Source: Tolypeutes matacus
Lineage: Eukaryota; Chordata; Mammalia; Cingulata; Chlamyphoridae
DNA: 64,000 nt
Assembly (NCBI GenBank): GCA_026826555.1
Contig: JAKSZT010054578.1
Location: 529,083-593,082, forward strand
Direction of reading: 5' to 3'
The notes beneath the pieces are model-generated. The model had not been told where the DNA came from. It worked only from the letters and a program-made list of their open reading frames with translations, and did not search any database. Made by a program: the position numbers and the translations under genes. Shown one piece after another: positions 32,592 to 44,450 of this stretch (the first letter of the stretch is position 1; each line of letters starts with the position of its first letter).

Positions 32592-33040
32592 GGGGCGGAT
32601 GTGGCTCAAATGGTTGGGTGTCCACCTGCCATATGGAGGGACCTGGGTTCGATCCCCGGGACCTCCCGGTAAAATAAAAAATATATATATGTAGAAGGCG
32701 CATGGGCTGCCAGGCTCTGTGTGCCGGTGAGCCACCAGGCCCCGGGAGCCATGTAGCAAGATGATGACGTAACAGGAGAGAGACGCAGGGGAGAGACAAA
32801 ACGAGATGCTCCGAAAGCGCCAGGAACTGAGGTGGCGCAGGTGGCAGAACACCTCTCTCCTACATAGGAGGTCTCCAGGATCGAATCCTGGTGAAGACTG
32901 GAGGAGGAGGATGAGAAGAGATGGCAGGGAACAGACACAGAGAATTGCCCAGCGAATGGACACAAAACAGCAAATGGGGAAGGAGGGGTTTAAAATGGAT
33001 AAAGTAAATAAATAAATCTTAAAAAATAAATAAATAAAAT
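32592..33040 (+). mobile_element. Dimeric tRNA-derived SINE, best plus-strand example
   Basis: A 15-base duplication, aaaatgacgcaagtg, at 32577-32591 and 33041-33055. Unit 1: A-box tggctcaaatgg (32602-32613) and B-box ggttcgatccc (32646-32656). Unit 2: A-box tggcgcaggtgg (32833-32844) and B-box ggatcgaatcc (32878-32888) inside an intact T-arm, ccagg-atcgaat-cctgg. The tail is (A/T)-rich with 'aaataaataaa'. Confidence 0.95.
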
Positions 33041-33117
33041 AAAATGACGCAAGTGTTTTCAGGTCCTTTAAGTTTGTTAATTTGTCTCTAAACAAAGTTA
33101 TTTTTAAGGTAAGCTTT

Positions 33118-33170
33118 ATTTTATATATAAATATTATATATTTATATATATAATTATATATATAAAAATT
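33118..33170. repeat. AT-rich (TA)n-like simple repeat
   Basis: 'ttatatataaatattatata' and 'tatatataattatatatata' make up an imperfect TA microsatellite. Confidence 0.8.
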
Positions 33171-33870
33171 GCAAGGATAATACGGAAAGTTTCCATATGC
33201 CCTTTACCAGCTTCCCTAATGGTCACATGTTAACTGATAACATTTGTCCCAAGTAAGAAATTAACATTGGTTACAAATGGATGGACTGAACCACAGACCC
33301 TCCCCACCCCCATTTTGCGCTCGCTGTCTGCTCTCTCTGTCTGCTCATCTCTTTAGGAGGCACTGGGAACCAAACCTGGGACCTCCCATGTAGGACAGAG
33401 GCGCTCAGTTGCTTGAGCCACCTTTGTTGACTCTCTCAGTCTGTTTCCTCTTTGTGTCTCTTGTTACGTCATCTTGTTGTGTCAGCTTACTGTGCCAGCC
33501 CACCTTGCCAGCTTGCTCTCTTGCTCGTCTTCTCCAGAAAGCACTGGGAACCGAACCTGGGACCTCCTGTGTGGTAGGTGGGAGTCCAATTGCTTGAGCC
33601 ACATCTGCTTCCCCCACAGGCCCTTTTTATCTCTCATCACTTTTCCCCTAATGTCCTTTCTCTGACCCAGGACCCGACCCAGAGGCCCTGTTACATTTAG
33701 TCATCGTGTCTCCTTCATCTCCTCTGGTCTCTGTGTCTCAGTCTTCCTTGATTTTCATGACTTTGACATTTTCGAAGAGCATTTTTCCCTCAGTTTGGGT
33801 TGGTCTGGCATTTTCTTCTGGTAGGACTGGACTTATGAGTTTGGGAGGAAGACCCTAGAGAAGAGGGGCC
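33171..33870. mobile_element. Old L1M/L1ME-type 3'-UTR-like fragment, split by a SINE
   Basis: 'aattgcaaggataatacgga', 'ctaatgtcctttctctgacc', 'tacatttagtcatcgtgtct' and 'gacttatgagtttgggagga' follow the same order as 9415-10053. Confidence 0.65.
33302..33613 (-). mobile_element. Dimeric SINE, second type
   Basis: Two complement heads (near 33358-33422 and 33540-33613). Flanks ccacagaccct (33291-33301) and ccacaggccct (33614-33624) are a one-mismatch duplication. Confidence 0.88.
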
Positions 33871-34125
33871 CTTTTCAGTGCATTGTACCGGGGCATGGGA
33901 CACCCATGTGACTCACAGGGTCATGTGACCTGTGAAACAGCCTGATTCTTACTTTACTAGAATGAAACCCCTGGCTCTGCTCTGCTCTTCTCTTGAATCC
34001 TAGCTGTGGGTCTGTCAGAGATCCTAGGACAATATAAAAGGATGTGGTGGGAGGTGTGGGAGGTGGGCGGCATGGGAATCCCAGTGGGTTCCGTGTAGTA
34101 TTTTGGGTAATCTGAGCACCTCTTA

Positions 34126-34200
34126 AAATATATGTATATATATATATAAATAGCATTTTTGTAAGCAAATACACATATATGCATATATATTTATATATCA
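34126..34200. repeat. AT-rich (TA)n-like repeat
   Basis: Alternating 'atatatgtatatatatatat' sequence with interruptions. Confidence 0.75.
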
Positions 34201-34250
34201 TTTTACAAATGTTTGTATGTATTGTGAGAATTTTGATTTTTACCCATAAT

Positions 34251-34270
34251 AAAAAAAAAAAAAAAAAAAA
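34251..34270. repeat. Poly(A) run
   Basis: Twenty A in a row. It may be the tail of an unrecognised retroposon to its left, but I cannot identify the body or a target duplication. Confidence 0.6.
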
Positions 34271-35363
34271 GGTCCTTTTATATTGGAAGGGACCTTCGTG
34301 GCCACCCGGGAGATCCTTCCAACTCCCTGGTGAAATAGCTTAGAGCCTAGTGGGCTCTGACTTACGGACCAGGGGCACATCAGGTTACCATCAGAGACGG
34401 CCCTGGGGTCCAGGCCAGCTCCCTGCCCTGACCACTTCCTGCAGGCCTGGAACCCATACCCGAGAACTCTAGAGGGACAGAGATGTCCCCAGCATCCCCA
34501 GCAGTGCAGAGTGAGTCTGAACTCACTGGTGGAACTGGTTTCTATTTAGGGGCAGGTCCGCGTCCCTCCAAAGTGTTTGGGAGGCTCTCGTTTGACTCGT
34601 CAGCGCTGGTGCAATTGCCCTGGCTGGGTGTGCTCAGCCTCCCTGTTTCCTTGGCAGGAGGCTACAGTTCTGTATGGCTTGGCCTTGGTGAGAAGGGTGG
34701 TCAGCTTTGATACCTTCTAGCCTTTTATCCTTCAGGTGAAGCTACAGTGTTGTTTATTGTCTAAAGACCTTTGTCCTCAGTTACAGACTAGCCTGTGGGC
34801 TGTTACTTTGTTTGAGGCTTTTTTATTGAACCAAGAACAGAGAGTTCTTCCAACCCAGAGTTTAGGAGATAGGCATTCAGGAGAATCATTAGTTTGGCTT
34901 ATTTTCCTACCCATCTGCAAATTCGCCTCTCCAGCCTCCTTTTCATGTGACCACACCAAAACCAAGAAAGTTAGGAAGGCTGGGAATTGGGAGGAAGAAT
35001 GACAGGGTATGGGTTTAATGGGAAAGAACTTTGAAGAAAAAGGTGATGCCTCTCTTTTGAGGATGTGGGGCCTGCCCTGGCAGTAGGCGCACAGGCCTAG
35101 GAGCCCCGGGGCTGACGCTCAGGCTCAGGTGCTGGGAGTGGGCCTGGAGAAGGGGGGACACTACCCCTGCCCGCCCTTCCTTCCTTCCTTCCTTGTTTCT
35201 GGTAACTAAACTCTAACTTGGTAACTAAGTGGAGGTGTGGATGAATGCAGTACTTGACATAATTGATCTTTCTCTGCGCACCAATGTACTGTGAAGTTCT
35301 CTGGGAAGCTGCTCCCTGTCACAGCTGGCCAGTATTATCCCCAGTAAGAAATGCTTTATTCAG
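34271..35363. other. Unique sequence
   Basis: No repeat apart from a short (TTCC)n at about 35183-35204. No recognisable exon. Confidence 0.4.
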
Positions 35364-35379
35364 AATGTGTAGGTATGGG

Positions 35380-35598
35380 AGGTGGATGGGGCTCCCATTT
35401 ACCATGTGGGAGGCCCTGGGTTCGATTTCCGGGGCCTCCTGGTGAGGGTAGGCCAGCCTGTGCAGCGTGGTGAGCTGACGCAGCAAGACAATGCAACGAG
35501 GGGAGACAGGTAGACATGGGGGGATGCTCAGCAGATGGACACTGCGAGCACGGGCAGCAATGGGGGGATAAATAAATAAAATCTTTGGGGAAAAAAAA
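35380..35598 (+). mobile_element. tRNA-derived SINE, plus strand
   Basis: 'ggatggggctcccatttacc', 'gggttcgatttccggggcc' and the tail 'gataaataaataaaatcttt'. Flanks near 35364-35379 (aatgtgtaggtatggg) and 35599-35614 (aatgcgcaggtaggcg) suggest a diverged duplication. Confidence 0.86.
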
Positions 35599-35614
35599 AT
35601 GCGCAGGTAGGCGC

Positions 35615-37060
35615 CCAGGACGAGCTTCCGTTCACTCACAGTGCCTCTGCAGGTGTGAGGAGAAGCCTCACCTGCCTGTGCTTGTCTCTGCAGCAGTGCT
35701 CCACCTGCCTGAAGGGTGTTCCTGCCAGGTGAGATTTATTCACAGGCGGAGGCGGGGGTGGGTGGTGGTATGGTGGTAGTGGCTTTCCCCTCCTGTTTCA
35801 AGGAGAGAGTAACTTCAGAAAACAAAAGTGTGAACACTTTAATAACTGACACTTTCCTTGCAGGACAACTGGTTAGAATTACTAGAACTGTTCTCCATAT
35901 TACTGTGGTTATACATTCACTCACGGGAATCACAGATGTGACGTAAACAAAATCCAGGGCATTTTAAGGGATTCTGGGAAATTCCAGAAGATCCCACAGC
36001 TGCTCTCAAGGACCTTGCAGTTTGCTGGGGAGAGAAGGTTCCTGTGGGGAATAAAGGAGCTGCCAGCAAAGGACTGCAAGCAACACTCACCGATAGGGTC
36101 CCCAGGGGCAGGGGCACAGCTGGGGGTCATTTGGAGCCAGGGTAGGTAGGGCAGGGCTGCTGCTGCCTTCAGAGGGATGGAGTGCATCAAGGGACCCAGC
36201 CCTGGCCTGGTAGAGGCAAATCCATGGGGCCCAGAGAGAGGCTCTCATTTTGTGGGGAGTGCCCCTGTGCCTTAGGGTTTTACTTCAATTTGTGACCTTT
36301 TAGTCTTAGAGGCTGCAGGAGGTTTCCTGTAAGAGCTAGGGTCAGAACTGGAGAGAGGGACAGAGGAGGCCACGAGGCAGGAGTCCCTGGGTAGGAGAGG
36401 AAATGCCTGGCCCAGCCTGGCCCTGCCACATCCCTCCCAAGAGAGTTGACTTATAATCAAGTCAGATACCACATAGATTCCTACACCAGATTGTGGAGAA
36501 AACATTTGCTGAATGAATTTAACTCCCAAGGAAAGATTTGTATTTAAGTGGTATATAATTAACCCAACTTTAGATTAGAAACTCAGTTTTTCTGTTTAGT
36601 TGTCAACTTTAATATGATGTTAAATTATTAATTTTGGCAAAACAGAAGGCATGAGTCCATTGATATTGTTTTCTGACTAATTGATTTTACTAAGTCAACT
36701 TTTAAAATGCATATTTATTTTAAATTTTATCCAAGGTTATTTGGCTGTGAAATGGAATCTTAAGCATATGGATTGGATTATTTTTAAAATGCTGTTTTTT
36801 TTTTTTCCTAATAAACTTCCAGGAGGTTGTGGCTTGCAAAGCAGAAAATGATTTTTCACACTGGGTCTCCCACTGGTAGTTAATGATTTCTGCCCCACCA
36901 GATAGGAGCTGCATCTAGAAAATAATTAGTTCATTCATCTCCTTGTTAGCAAATACTCCTCAGAATCATGAGGGTTTTTTTTGTTTTGTTTTTTGGATGA
37001 CTGTAGCTCCTTTCTGCTTTTTTTTTTCTTTTTCTTTTTTTCCTTTCTTTAACCACTTGG
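35615..37060. other. Unique sequence
   Basis: No repeat or gene is recognised. A T-run at 36797-36806 stands alone. Confidence 0.4.
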
Positions 37061-37390
37061 AACTCTTTTTATGTACAGTACATAGTTTTGTTTCCTGCTG
37101 TTTTCACTTTACGTTTTTGCATAAGCGTTTCTTTAAAACTCCATTTCCACTGGCGCTTGCTATCCTTTTCTATGGGTGAACCACAGGTGACCAGCTTTCT
37201 GTAGCTGGGTAATTGTAGAGCTTGTTCCCAGTTGTTAGGAGAATTTCTTAATGAATGTTTTCATAGTATAAACCTGGATCTGAATTCCTGACTATTTCTG
37301 CTAGATTCTTCGTAGTAGAGGGATTTGCCAGGTCACAGGGTATGAGCAATAGGTACCAGTCTGGTCCTCCTCCGGAAGTTGCTCTCCGGG
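37061..37390 (-). mobile_element. Old L1M fragment
   Basis: 'tgtacagtacatagttttgt', 'tttcttaatgaatgttttca' and 'ggatttgccaggtcacaggg' follow the order of an old L1 ORF2 end read backwards. It is strongly diverged. Confidence 0.45.
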
Positions 37391-37514
37391 AAGGGCACCC
37401 CCTCCCAGCTCATTTCCCAGCTGAGGCCAAGTGTCTGCATCGAGCTGCCTTGGAAGGCGGCACACGTGAGCACCCTGGAGCTCTGCCCACTCTGAAAGGG
37501 GGTCCCTGCTGAGC

Positions 37515-37668
37515 CTCAGGGCTCAGTGTCCCTGTCTAGACAAACAGGACACTGATAGTTCCTGCCTCATAGACATGTGTTGAGGATGAACTGACTGTTT
37601 AAAATGCTCAGAAGATGTGAGGCAAAGAGTAAGCACTTAATACATGTTAGGTAGTATTTTTAGAAGTA
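37515..37668 (+). mobile_element. MIR SINE relic
   Basis: 'gcctcagggctcagtgtccc', 'gttcctgcctcatagacatg' and 'gtaagcacttaatacatgtt' match the 3' half of MIR in order. Confidence 0.75.
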
Positions 37669-39354
37669 GAGGGAAAAATGGCATTTTATTAATTTTTCTT
37701 TAAGCAATAGTATTTATGGTTGTACCTATAAAGTGGTATCTATGATATGTCTCAGAATTTAAAGAATGAAAATACAACAAACTCCTATGTGCTCACCGCC
37801 CTGCTTAAAAGTCAGAATGTCCCCCCGGCCCTCTGTCTGCCCTGCCCAGGTTGTAGTTCTCTCTCTCCTCAGTTCAGAGGGAACCTGCATCCTGATTTTC
37901 ATATTAATCAAATTAATGGTCTCTAAAATTATACCTCTAGGCAGCTCTGCAGTGCTTAAGCTAAGCAAAGAGCTGGTGTCCATCCAAAGAAATCCTTGTA
38001 TTTCAATGTTTCATACTATGCTTGTGGTGACATTTGCACAAAGTTAATGTTGAAAATATAGGTTGGTAAAATTCAGAGAGCACTGTTCACCGAGCACTGC
38101 TTATTAGCTAGGCTGAGGAATTGGTGTCCGGCTGATGTCCTCTGTCTGCCTCTGGAGTGGGGAGTGGGCTCAGGGTGTTGGAGGGGGAGCAGGCCCTGTG
38201 GCATGCAGTGGGAGGACAGATGCAGGAATCCAGCTGAGACCATGCACTTTACACTGAACACTGTTCCCCTCCCTCGTCCTCAGCTCGCTCCATGGAACTG
38301 TTCAGTCTTATTTCCCAGCCCTCATTTAAAAAAACCAGTCGGCCAGCACCCTGTGCTTCAGCTCATGAGCGTGACTCCCTGTTGGTGGGACAAACTGCGT
38401 TTTGCTTTTGCTGGGTAGTGTCTTATGAGAGCCTTGGTGATGACGCAGGGCAGTGGCAGCAGAGCATGTGGGCATGGGTCAGTGGGGTGGGCACAAGCAG
38501 ACATGTGCACAGGCCCTGAGGAGCTCTGCCTGCCAGCGTCCTCAGCAACATAATTTCTGTGCGGGGCAGCACGATACACTTCTCCAAGGCCTGTGCCCTT
38601 GTCTCATGCGGCTGCCATGCTGCCCTGGGGGGCAGGACGGCATTAGAGAAGAGGCTCAGTGCACGTGGCTTGCCTGTACTCTCTGCTAGTCAGCTGTGCA
38701 TCGGGGCTTGGATGCAGCTCTTCAGTTTTGTCCACTCACCTAGTTGTCCTCTGTGGTAGAAGCCTTGGAGTGGGGTGGGGAAGCTGTGGTGGTGACACTG
38801 TTTTTCAGCTGCTCTCCCAGTACTCCCTTTTCTGCTTGTTTTTCTGGAGATGGGCCTAGCTTTGTGGAATTTTTTAGGGTGGGAGAGGCCCTTCTAGTAT
38901 GCTCAAGGCCAGCGAGCACAGTGTCCCATTGGGAATGAGCTGGTTGGATGTGTGAGGCTGGTGGCAGGGGACAGACCTGTACCTGTTACTGTGCCTGGGC
39001 GGCCCTGAGAGGCAGCTCAGCCTTTTGTGATTGGGACCCTTACTCTCCCGCTGGCTGGCTGAGATGTTAGGCTGCGAGGAGGCTTCCTGGCCTCGGAAGG
39101 CTCTGGTTTCTATCCTGCTTTCTCTCGTGTGGATTAGGGATCCCAGCCTTTCATATTGCTTTGTTAAGTGGGGCCTTCTAGTACAGGGTCTATTTAATTT
39201 CATTTTACTCACAGATAATTAAACAACATTTGGAAAGAAGATGGGCTTTATTTTTGGCTTTGAAAGGATTGTTTTATGATCTGATGATCTTGGTTGGGAA
39301 AACTGTGTGTCTGCATTCTGTGCTATTTAGTTGTAAAGTGCTGAAAGCCTGTGT
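37669..39354. other. Mostly unique sequence
   Basis: A part near 37760-37990 has a faint old-L1 3'-UTR look, but I do not call it. The rest is GC-rich with no recognised exon. Confidence 0.35.
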
Positions 39355-39475
39355 TTCTAGGGTGCTCACGCTGAGCCAGGCCCTGCTCTCCATACAGCGA
39401 GCCTGCGGAAGGTTCCCTTGTTTTCCCTGACTCTCCGATGAAAACTTAGTGGCACAGAAAGTGGGGACCCTAGCC
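39355..39475 (+). mobile_element. Possible MIR relic
   Basis: 'cacgctgagccaggccctgc', 'tgactctccgatgaaaactt' and 'agtggcacagaaagtgg' loosely follow MIR order. This is weak. Confidence 0.35.
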
Positions 39476-42400
39476 CAGCAGAGCCCCAGGACTACAGTCC
39501 CCAGCGCCCCTTGTCTCCTCGTGTCTGCAGCATGCTTGTCTATTCCCAGCTGTGACTATTTCATGTGCAAAAGGGTTAGACAATTTAGAACCAAAGATTA
39601 AACTTTTGGATCTACTTATTCTGTCTGATACTGTGGAGTTTGATTCTTCAGCAGGTTTGCAGAAATCTGAAAAAAAGAGAAAATCTAAAGAACCCAGACA
39701 TGTTTAAATAATCTAGTTGTAACTAGCCTGTTCAAGTGTGGAGTGTGTAGACCCCAGCGTCAGCCCTTGCCTGTGGTGCAGTGAGGCGGGCTTCCCCCTC
39801 TGTCCTCAGCCAGAAGACTGTTCCTCATGGCACCGCCAAAGTCTTTAGCGTTAAATGCCCAAGTTCAGTCACTATATAAAAAGTATTGCTTTGTTTGTAT
39901 TTTATCTCTTTCTTAAAGCAATACAGACAAAGGGGTAAAGAACCATCCAGGGGGATCTGAGGCTTATCAGTTAACCCTTTGCAGGATTTTACCCCCTCAC
40001 CACTTGGAGAGGTGCCAGCCTCCCTTCCCGATTCAGTCTTCAGGGCTCCCAGGAGTGCCGGGGCTCCCAGTTGGTGCTCAGTGGTCGCTGCTGGGGAAAT
40101 GAAGGGATACATCCCTTTTCTTTGCAGAAGTGTTTTAAACCACCATTCAGATTATTTGGAAAGGAGAGAAAGAAAACCACCCATGATTCCCCGCCCTAAC
40201 CCAATGTGCAAGCCTTCCCAGAGGAGAAAGCACCTCTTCCTCTGAGTCTCTCGGGGCTGGCCTGGACCACAGGCTGTGAGTTCTCCCAGCCCTGGCAGCC
40301 GTCTCGCCACTTCCTCGTCTTCCAGATACAGTGCTGACTCACCCCTCGCTGGTAATTAAGGACTGCGGGGGGTACCTTAGGAAGACTCGGCTCTGTGTAT
40401 TAGGACTCAGGCCGTCTCGGGGGAAGGAGGCTGTTGTGCGCCTTTCTGGATGAGGCAGGGTGTCTGGTCTTGTATGACTCAGTGAAGGTGGGAAGAAATC
40501 CATGGGTCACTTGTTTTCCTTTGGCCCCAACTTCATTTGCACTTTAATCTATTTGCCAATCAAATGCCTGTTACATGTGGCTGTTTTGAATGTTGAATAC
40601 TGGATCTTTTGATATTGATATTTTTTGGAACAGTCTTTAGTGTCTGAGCAGTGGGCTGGGCAGCTAACTGGTGCTTTACTATGTTTTTGGTGGAATGAAA
40701 ATATAATTAGCTCTCAGACTCATTTTCCCTTGAAATTTCTACATCTCTGAGAACAAACCTGCTGAACTCAATACTTAAAAAATCAAACAACTTGAAGGCT
40801 GCAGAAAACACCCAGTATGCAAATGGACTGTATTTTTAAAAGTTCATTTAGAAGTCAGTTTAAAGCTGGGAGCTTGTTTCCCCATCACAGACAACTGTTG
40901 CAGAGGAGCCATTTTGGCCTTCTCCACACTAGCTAGCTGAAACCTGTGGTGCCATGTGGCAAAGGAGAGGAGACAACGACAGCAGTGTGTGTGCTGAGCG
41001 AGGAAGTGGTGGAGGGTGGCGGAGTGAGCCAGGGAGGACAGGGTGACGGTCTCTCCCGGGGACACCAGAGACGGTCCCAGAGATGGTCCTGGCAGCTTTG
41101 AGGGCTTAGGCTGTTGATGGCACTGATACTCCTATCTAAAGGCCTTTGTGCAACATTCAGCCTGCTGCCTTCTTGTGAAGCTGCCCTGTGAGCACATCTT
41201 TCATGTATATCAACAACGATCAAGCTACAGAAGCTTGTCCTGACAGCTGGACAAGAGGTAAGAGAGATGGACACAGTGGGCCCTCCCCCGAAGGAGGGCG
41301 AGATCGACTGATTGCCTGTGCTGGGAGGCAGGGGCAGGTGGGTATGAGACCATGGTTGGTGGGAGGCCAGAGGGAGCCACAGGTGGCCACTGTGGGAGGT
41401 GGGCCACAGCTCCCAGCCTTCCCTTGGAACTGGGTGTGCACACGTGTGTGGGTGTACAAAGCCAGTAATCATAACCCTGGGGACTTCCCAGAAACCCTCT
41501 CGTGATGGTGTGCCTTTTCTCTGTGACCTTCCCTTGTGAGGAGCTCCTGTCTTTTTTTTTTTTTTTTTTTCAGGTGATAATGGGGACAGGCATACCAAAG
41601 GTTTCTTTGCTTTAAATTTCCCCCAGAGATTTACATTTTAGAAGCTGCCGGGTAAGGATAAATATTTACTTTCCATAATTTTGGGTCACTGAGTGGGTCG
41701 CAGACCAATTGGCTGGGCCGGGAGGGATGACTCTGTGCCTGTGCAACCCCCCCCCCCCCCGCCGACAGGGCCAGCATGCAGGGAGGGGGCGCCCCAGGAC
41801 CTGGCGGGACATTCTGCTGGCCGCGGGGCTGCCGACCAGCATTTGTTGTCCACATCAGGGGAGATGCTCGGAGTGCTAGTTGTGAGCTTAATTACTACTT
41901 AAAAATTCTTCAAAGAATTGGCCCTTTAGAACAGCAGCCACAGTGCAGATAAACACTTGGACTTTTCACACTGGACGAAGTCTTTTCATTTCACAGTTGA
42001 TGCTTAAAAATGCTTTGAAGGGTAATATTGCAACCATCACTTTCTTTTACTGCAGAATTCAAGTGATTCTTTAAAACCTACCCCGTGTCAGCAAAATATG
42101 GCTGCCTTGAAGAGAAGCGAGCTCTGTGTCAACCTTGGCAGCACAGGTCAGGCAGGGCCCCAGACGTGTCGTGTACTGAGGTGGTTGGCCAGAAGGAGAT
42201 TTCAGAAGTCTGTGAAGGAGGAAGGCTGCCTATGGACAGGTCTCGTGTCATCGCGCTGGGGCAGGAACTCACCTGCCACTGCTCTGATGCTTCCAAAGCT
42301 GCTGTAGTCTGGTGACCAGCCTCTGGGAGCCAGGCTGATACAGGAGGTGCCCGGGCCTGTGCCTGTGCCTTCATGCCAGCGGGTTTCTCAGGCTCCTACC

Positions 42401-42539
42401 CTGTGTTTGAGGTACCCAGAGGGTGCCAAAAGTGACCCCAGAGGGTGATCTGGGGTGTTGTGATCCCTGCCTACACCCAGGAGCTCTGGAGGTGGCCTGT
42501 GGCATGGACTAGGCTCGACGGCTGTGAGCTCAGAGCCGT
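39476..42539. other. Unique, GC-rich sequence
   Basis: No transposon or gene is recognised. It contains a T-run (41551-41571) and a C-run of about 14 (41748-41760). A 221-codon minus-strand frame at 40933-41598 has proline/serine-rich low-complexity composition and no known domain, so it is probably chance. A conserved regulatory element or exon cannot be excluded without comparison. Confidence 0.4.
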
Positions 42540-42890
42540 CCCCCTCCAGGCCTCTGCACTGGCCAGTCGTCTACCTCAGGGCCTTCCCAGCTGTCTTCAG
42601 GGCTTGACCCTACCGCTCATGCTCTCCTTAGGCATCCCCTTCCCAGTAAGGGCTTCTCTGATTGCCTGTCTAAATTTGCTCTCTATTTCTTCACAGTAAT
42701 TATCAATAACTCACATGTTGTAACCTTTACCTGGGGTTTTTATTAAAAAAACTTTTTTTGGTCTATCTGCCTCACTAGAATATAGGCTCCTTGTTTTGTT
42801 TTGACCTTTGCTGCATCTCCAGAGCCTGAAGTAGTGGTGACACATAGTAGGTGCTCAGTTGATCTTTGTTGATTGGCTGAACAAAGGGTG
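42540..42890 (+). mobile_element. LINE-2 3' end
   Basis: 'ggccttcccagctgtcttca', 'agaatataggctccttgttt', 'ttgctgcatctccagagcct' and 'acacatagtaggtgctcagt' are the well-known 3' end of L2, ending in a short TTGATTGGCTGAA tail. Confidence 0.85.
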
Positions 42891-43034
42891 GTCCTGAGGG
42901 AGCTCCATTTTAAATCATTGCAGCTGCTTTGAGATGGCTGGTCGATGGTCTGCTATTCCTTATAAGCATGTACTAGAAAAGCAGATGTGCGTGTGAGAGA
43001 GAGAGAAAATGTATGTCAGTGTGTGTGTTACATC

Positions 43035-43048
43035 AAGAATGATTGCCA
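43035..43048 (+). repeat. Target-site duplication, left copy (AKIRIN1 retrocopy)
   Basis: aagaatgattgcca, matched by aagaatcattgcca at 51454-51467 with one mismatch. The pair brackets the whole retrocopy with all nested insertions. Confidence 0.85.
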
Positions 43049-43585
43049 GGGAGCCGGCTCCGCTTACGAGCCCCACTGAGGAGCTGGAGGTCAGGCTGCA
43101 GTTACCGCCACATCCGCTCCTGGTCCCTGGTCCCTCAGCGGCATGGTGTGCGGGGCGATGTTGAAGCAGCCCATGGAGTTTGAGGCGGTGCTGCTGAGCC
43201 CCGGCTCCCCGAAGCAGGGGTCTGTGCCCCACTGTCCAGCCCCACTCTGGGCCTTAGGCCCCCAGACACCGAGCCGCCGTCGCTTCAGGCACAGATCCCA
43301 CCGCCAACTCTGCAGCAGCCCGCCCCGCCCAGTAGCGAGAGACACCTTCCAACTCTGGAGCAAATTTTTCAGAACATAAAACAAGAATATAGTCATTATC
43401 AGAGGTGGAGACATTTAGAAGTTGTTCTTAATCAGAGTGAAGCTTGTATTTCTGAAAATCATCCTCACTCCTCAGCACTCACAGCACCTAGCTCTCCAGG
43501 TTCCTCCTGGATGAAGAAGGACCAGCCCACCTTGACCCTCTGTCAAGTTGGAATAATATGTGAGGGTCTCTTAAAAGACTATGAA
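43049..43585 (+). pseudogene. AKIRIN1: AKIRIN1 processed pseudogene, 5' part
   Basis: An intronless retrocopy of AKIRIN1, a small nuclear protein (about 190 residues) that links transcription factors to chromatin remodelling. A ~94-base 5' UTR precedes an ATG at 43143. The first frame reads MEFEAVLLSPGSPK, matching the akirin-1 N-terminus. A small deletion near 43216 then shifts frame where the basic nuclear-localisation motif should be. The second frame continues with FQNIKQEYSHYQRWRHLEVV (about 43365-43424), SSPGSSWMKKDQPT and QVGIICEGLLKDYE. L1-C cuts it after codon ...DYE at 43585. No introns, a TSD and an A-tail show it is processed; frameshift and stops show it is dead. Confidence 0.94.
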
Positions 43586-44450
43586 CCAGCAAAAAATTAC
43601 GAGCCATACTAAGAAAATAGAAGACATGGCCCAAGAAAAGGAATACATCAAAGTCCCAGAAGAGATGCAGAATTTGAGAGAACTAATCAGCGAGATGAGC
43701 ACAAATTTCCAAAATTAAGTTAATGAGATGAAAGACAATATAGTTAAAGAGATAAATAACATCAAGAAGACATTGAGCGAATGCAAAGAAGAATTTGAAA
43801 TCCTGAACAGAAAAGTAACAGTTCATGGGAATGAAAGACACAAAAGGTGAGGTCAAAAGCACATTTGAGGCATACAACAGCAGACTCGAAATGATAGAAG
43901 AAAGAATAAGTGATACTGAAGACAGAGCAGCTATAATTGAAGAGAGAAAAGAACACAGAGAGAAAAGAATGGAAAAAATTGAGCTGGGGCTCAGAGAGTT
44001 GAAAGACAACACACAACGCAACAACATACGTGTCATAGGAGTTCCAGAAAGGGAAGAGAAGGGAAAAGGGGCAGAAAGAGTATTTGAGGAAATAATAACT
44101 GAAAATTTCCCAACTCTCACGAAAGAAATGAACTTACATGTCCAAGAAGCACGCCGTAATACAATCAGAATAATCCAAATAGACCTACGCCAAGACACAT
44201 ACTACTCAGAATATCAAAGATAAAGAGAAAATTCTCAGAGCAGCAAGAGAGAAGCAAATGATCACGTACAAAGGACGTCCAGTAAGACTTAGTGCAGATT
44301 TCTCTTCAGAAACCATGGAGGCGAGAAGACAGTGGTATGATACAGTTAGGAAACTAGAAGAGAAAAACTGCCAGCCGAGAATTCTTTATTCAGCAAAACT
44401 GTCCTTCAAATATGAAGGTGAGTATAAAATATTCACAAACAGAAACTAAG
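43586..44450 (+). pseudogene. L1-C ORF1 remnant, N-terminus missing
   Basis: ORF1p is the trimeric RNA-binding chaperone of L1. A coiled-coil-like stretch (43600-43990), an RRM-type word RNNIRVIGVPERE (about 44020-44060) and the C-terminal domain with QPRILYSAKLSFKYEGEYKI (about 44372-44431) are in order but in different frames. A stop near 43717 and frameshifts break it. Confidence 0.8.

Noticed and set aside
40933..41598. A 221-codon minus-strand open frame
   Set aside because: Proline/serine-rich chance translation of GC-rich DNA; no domain, no conserved words, no support for splicing or an initiation context.
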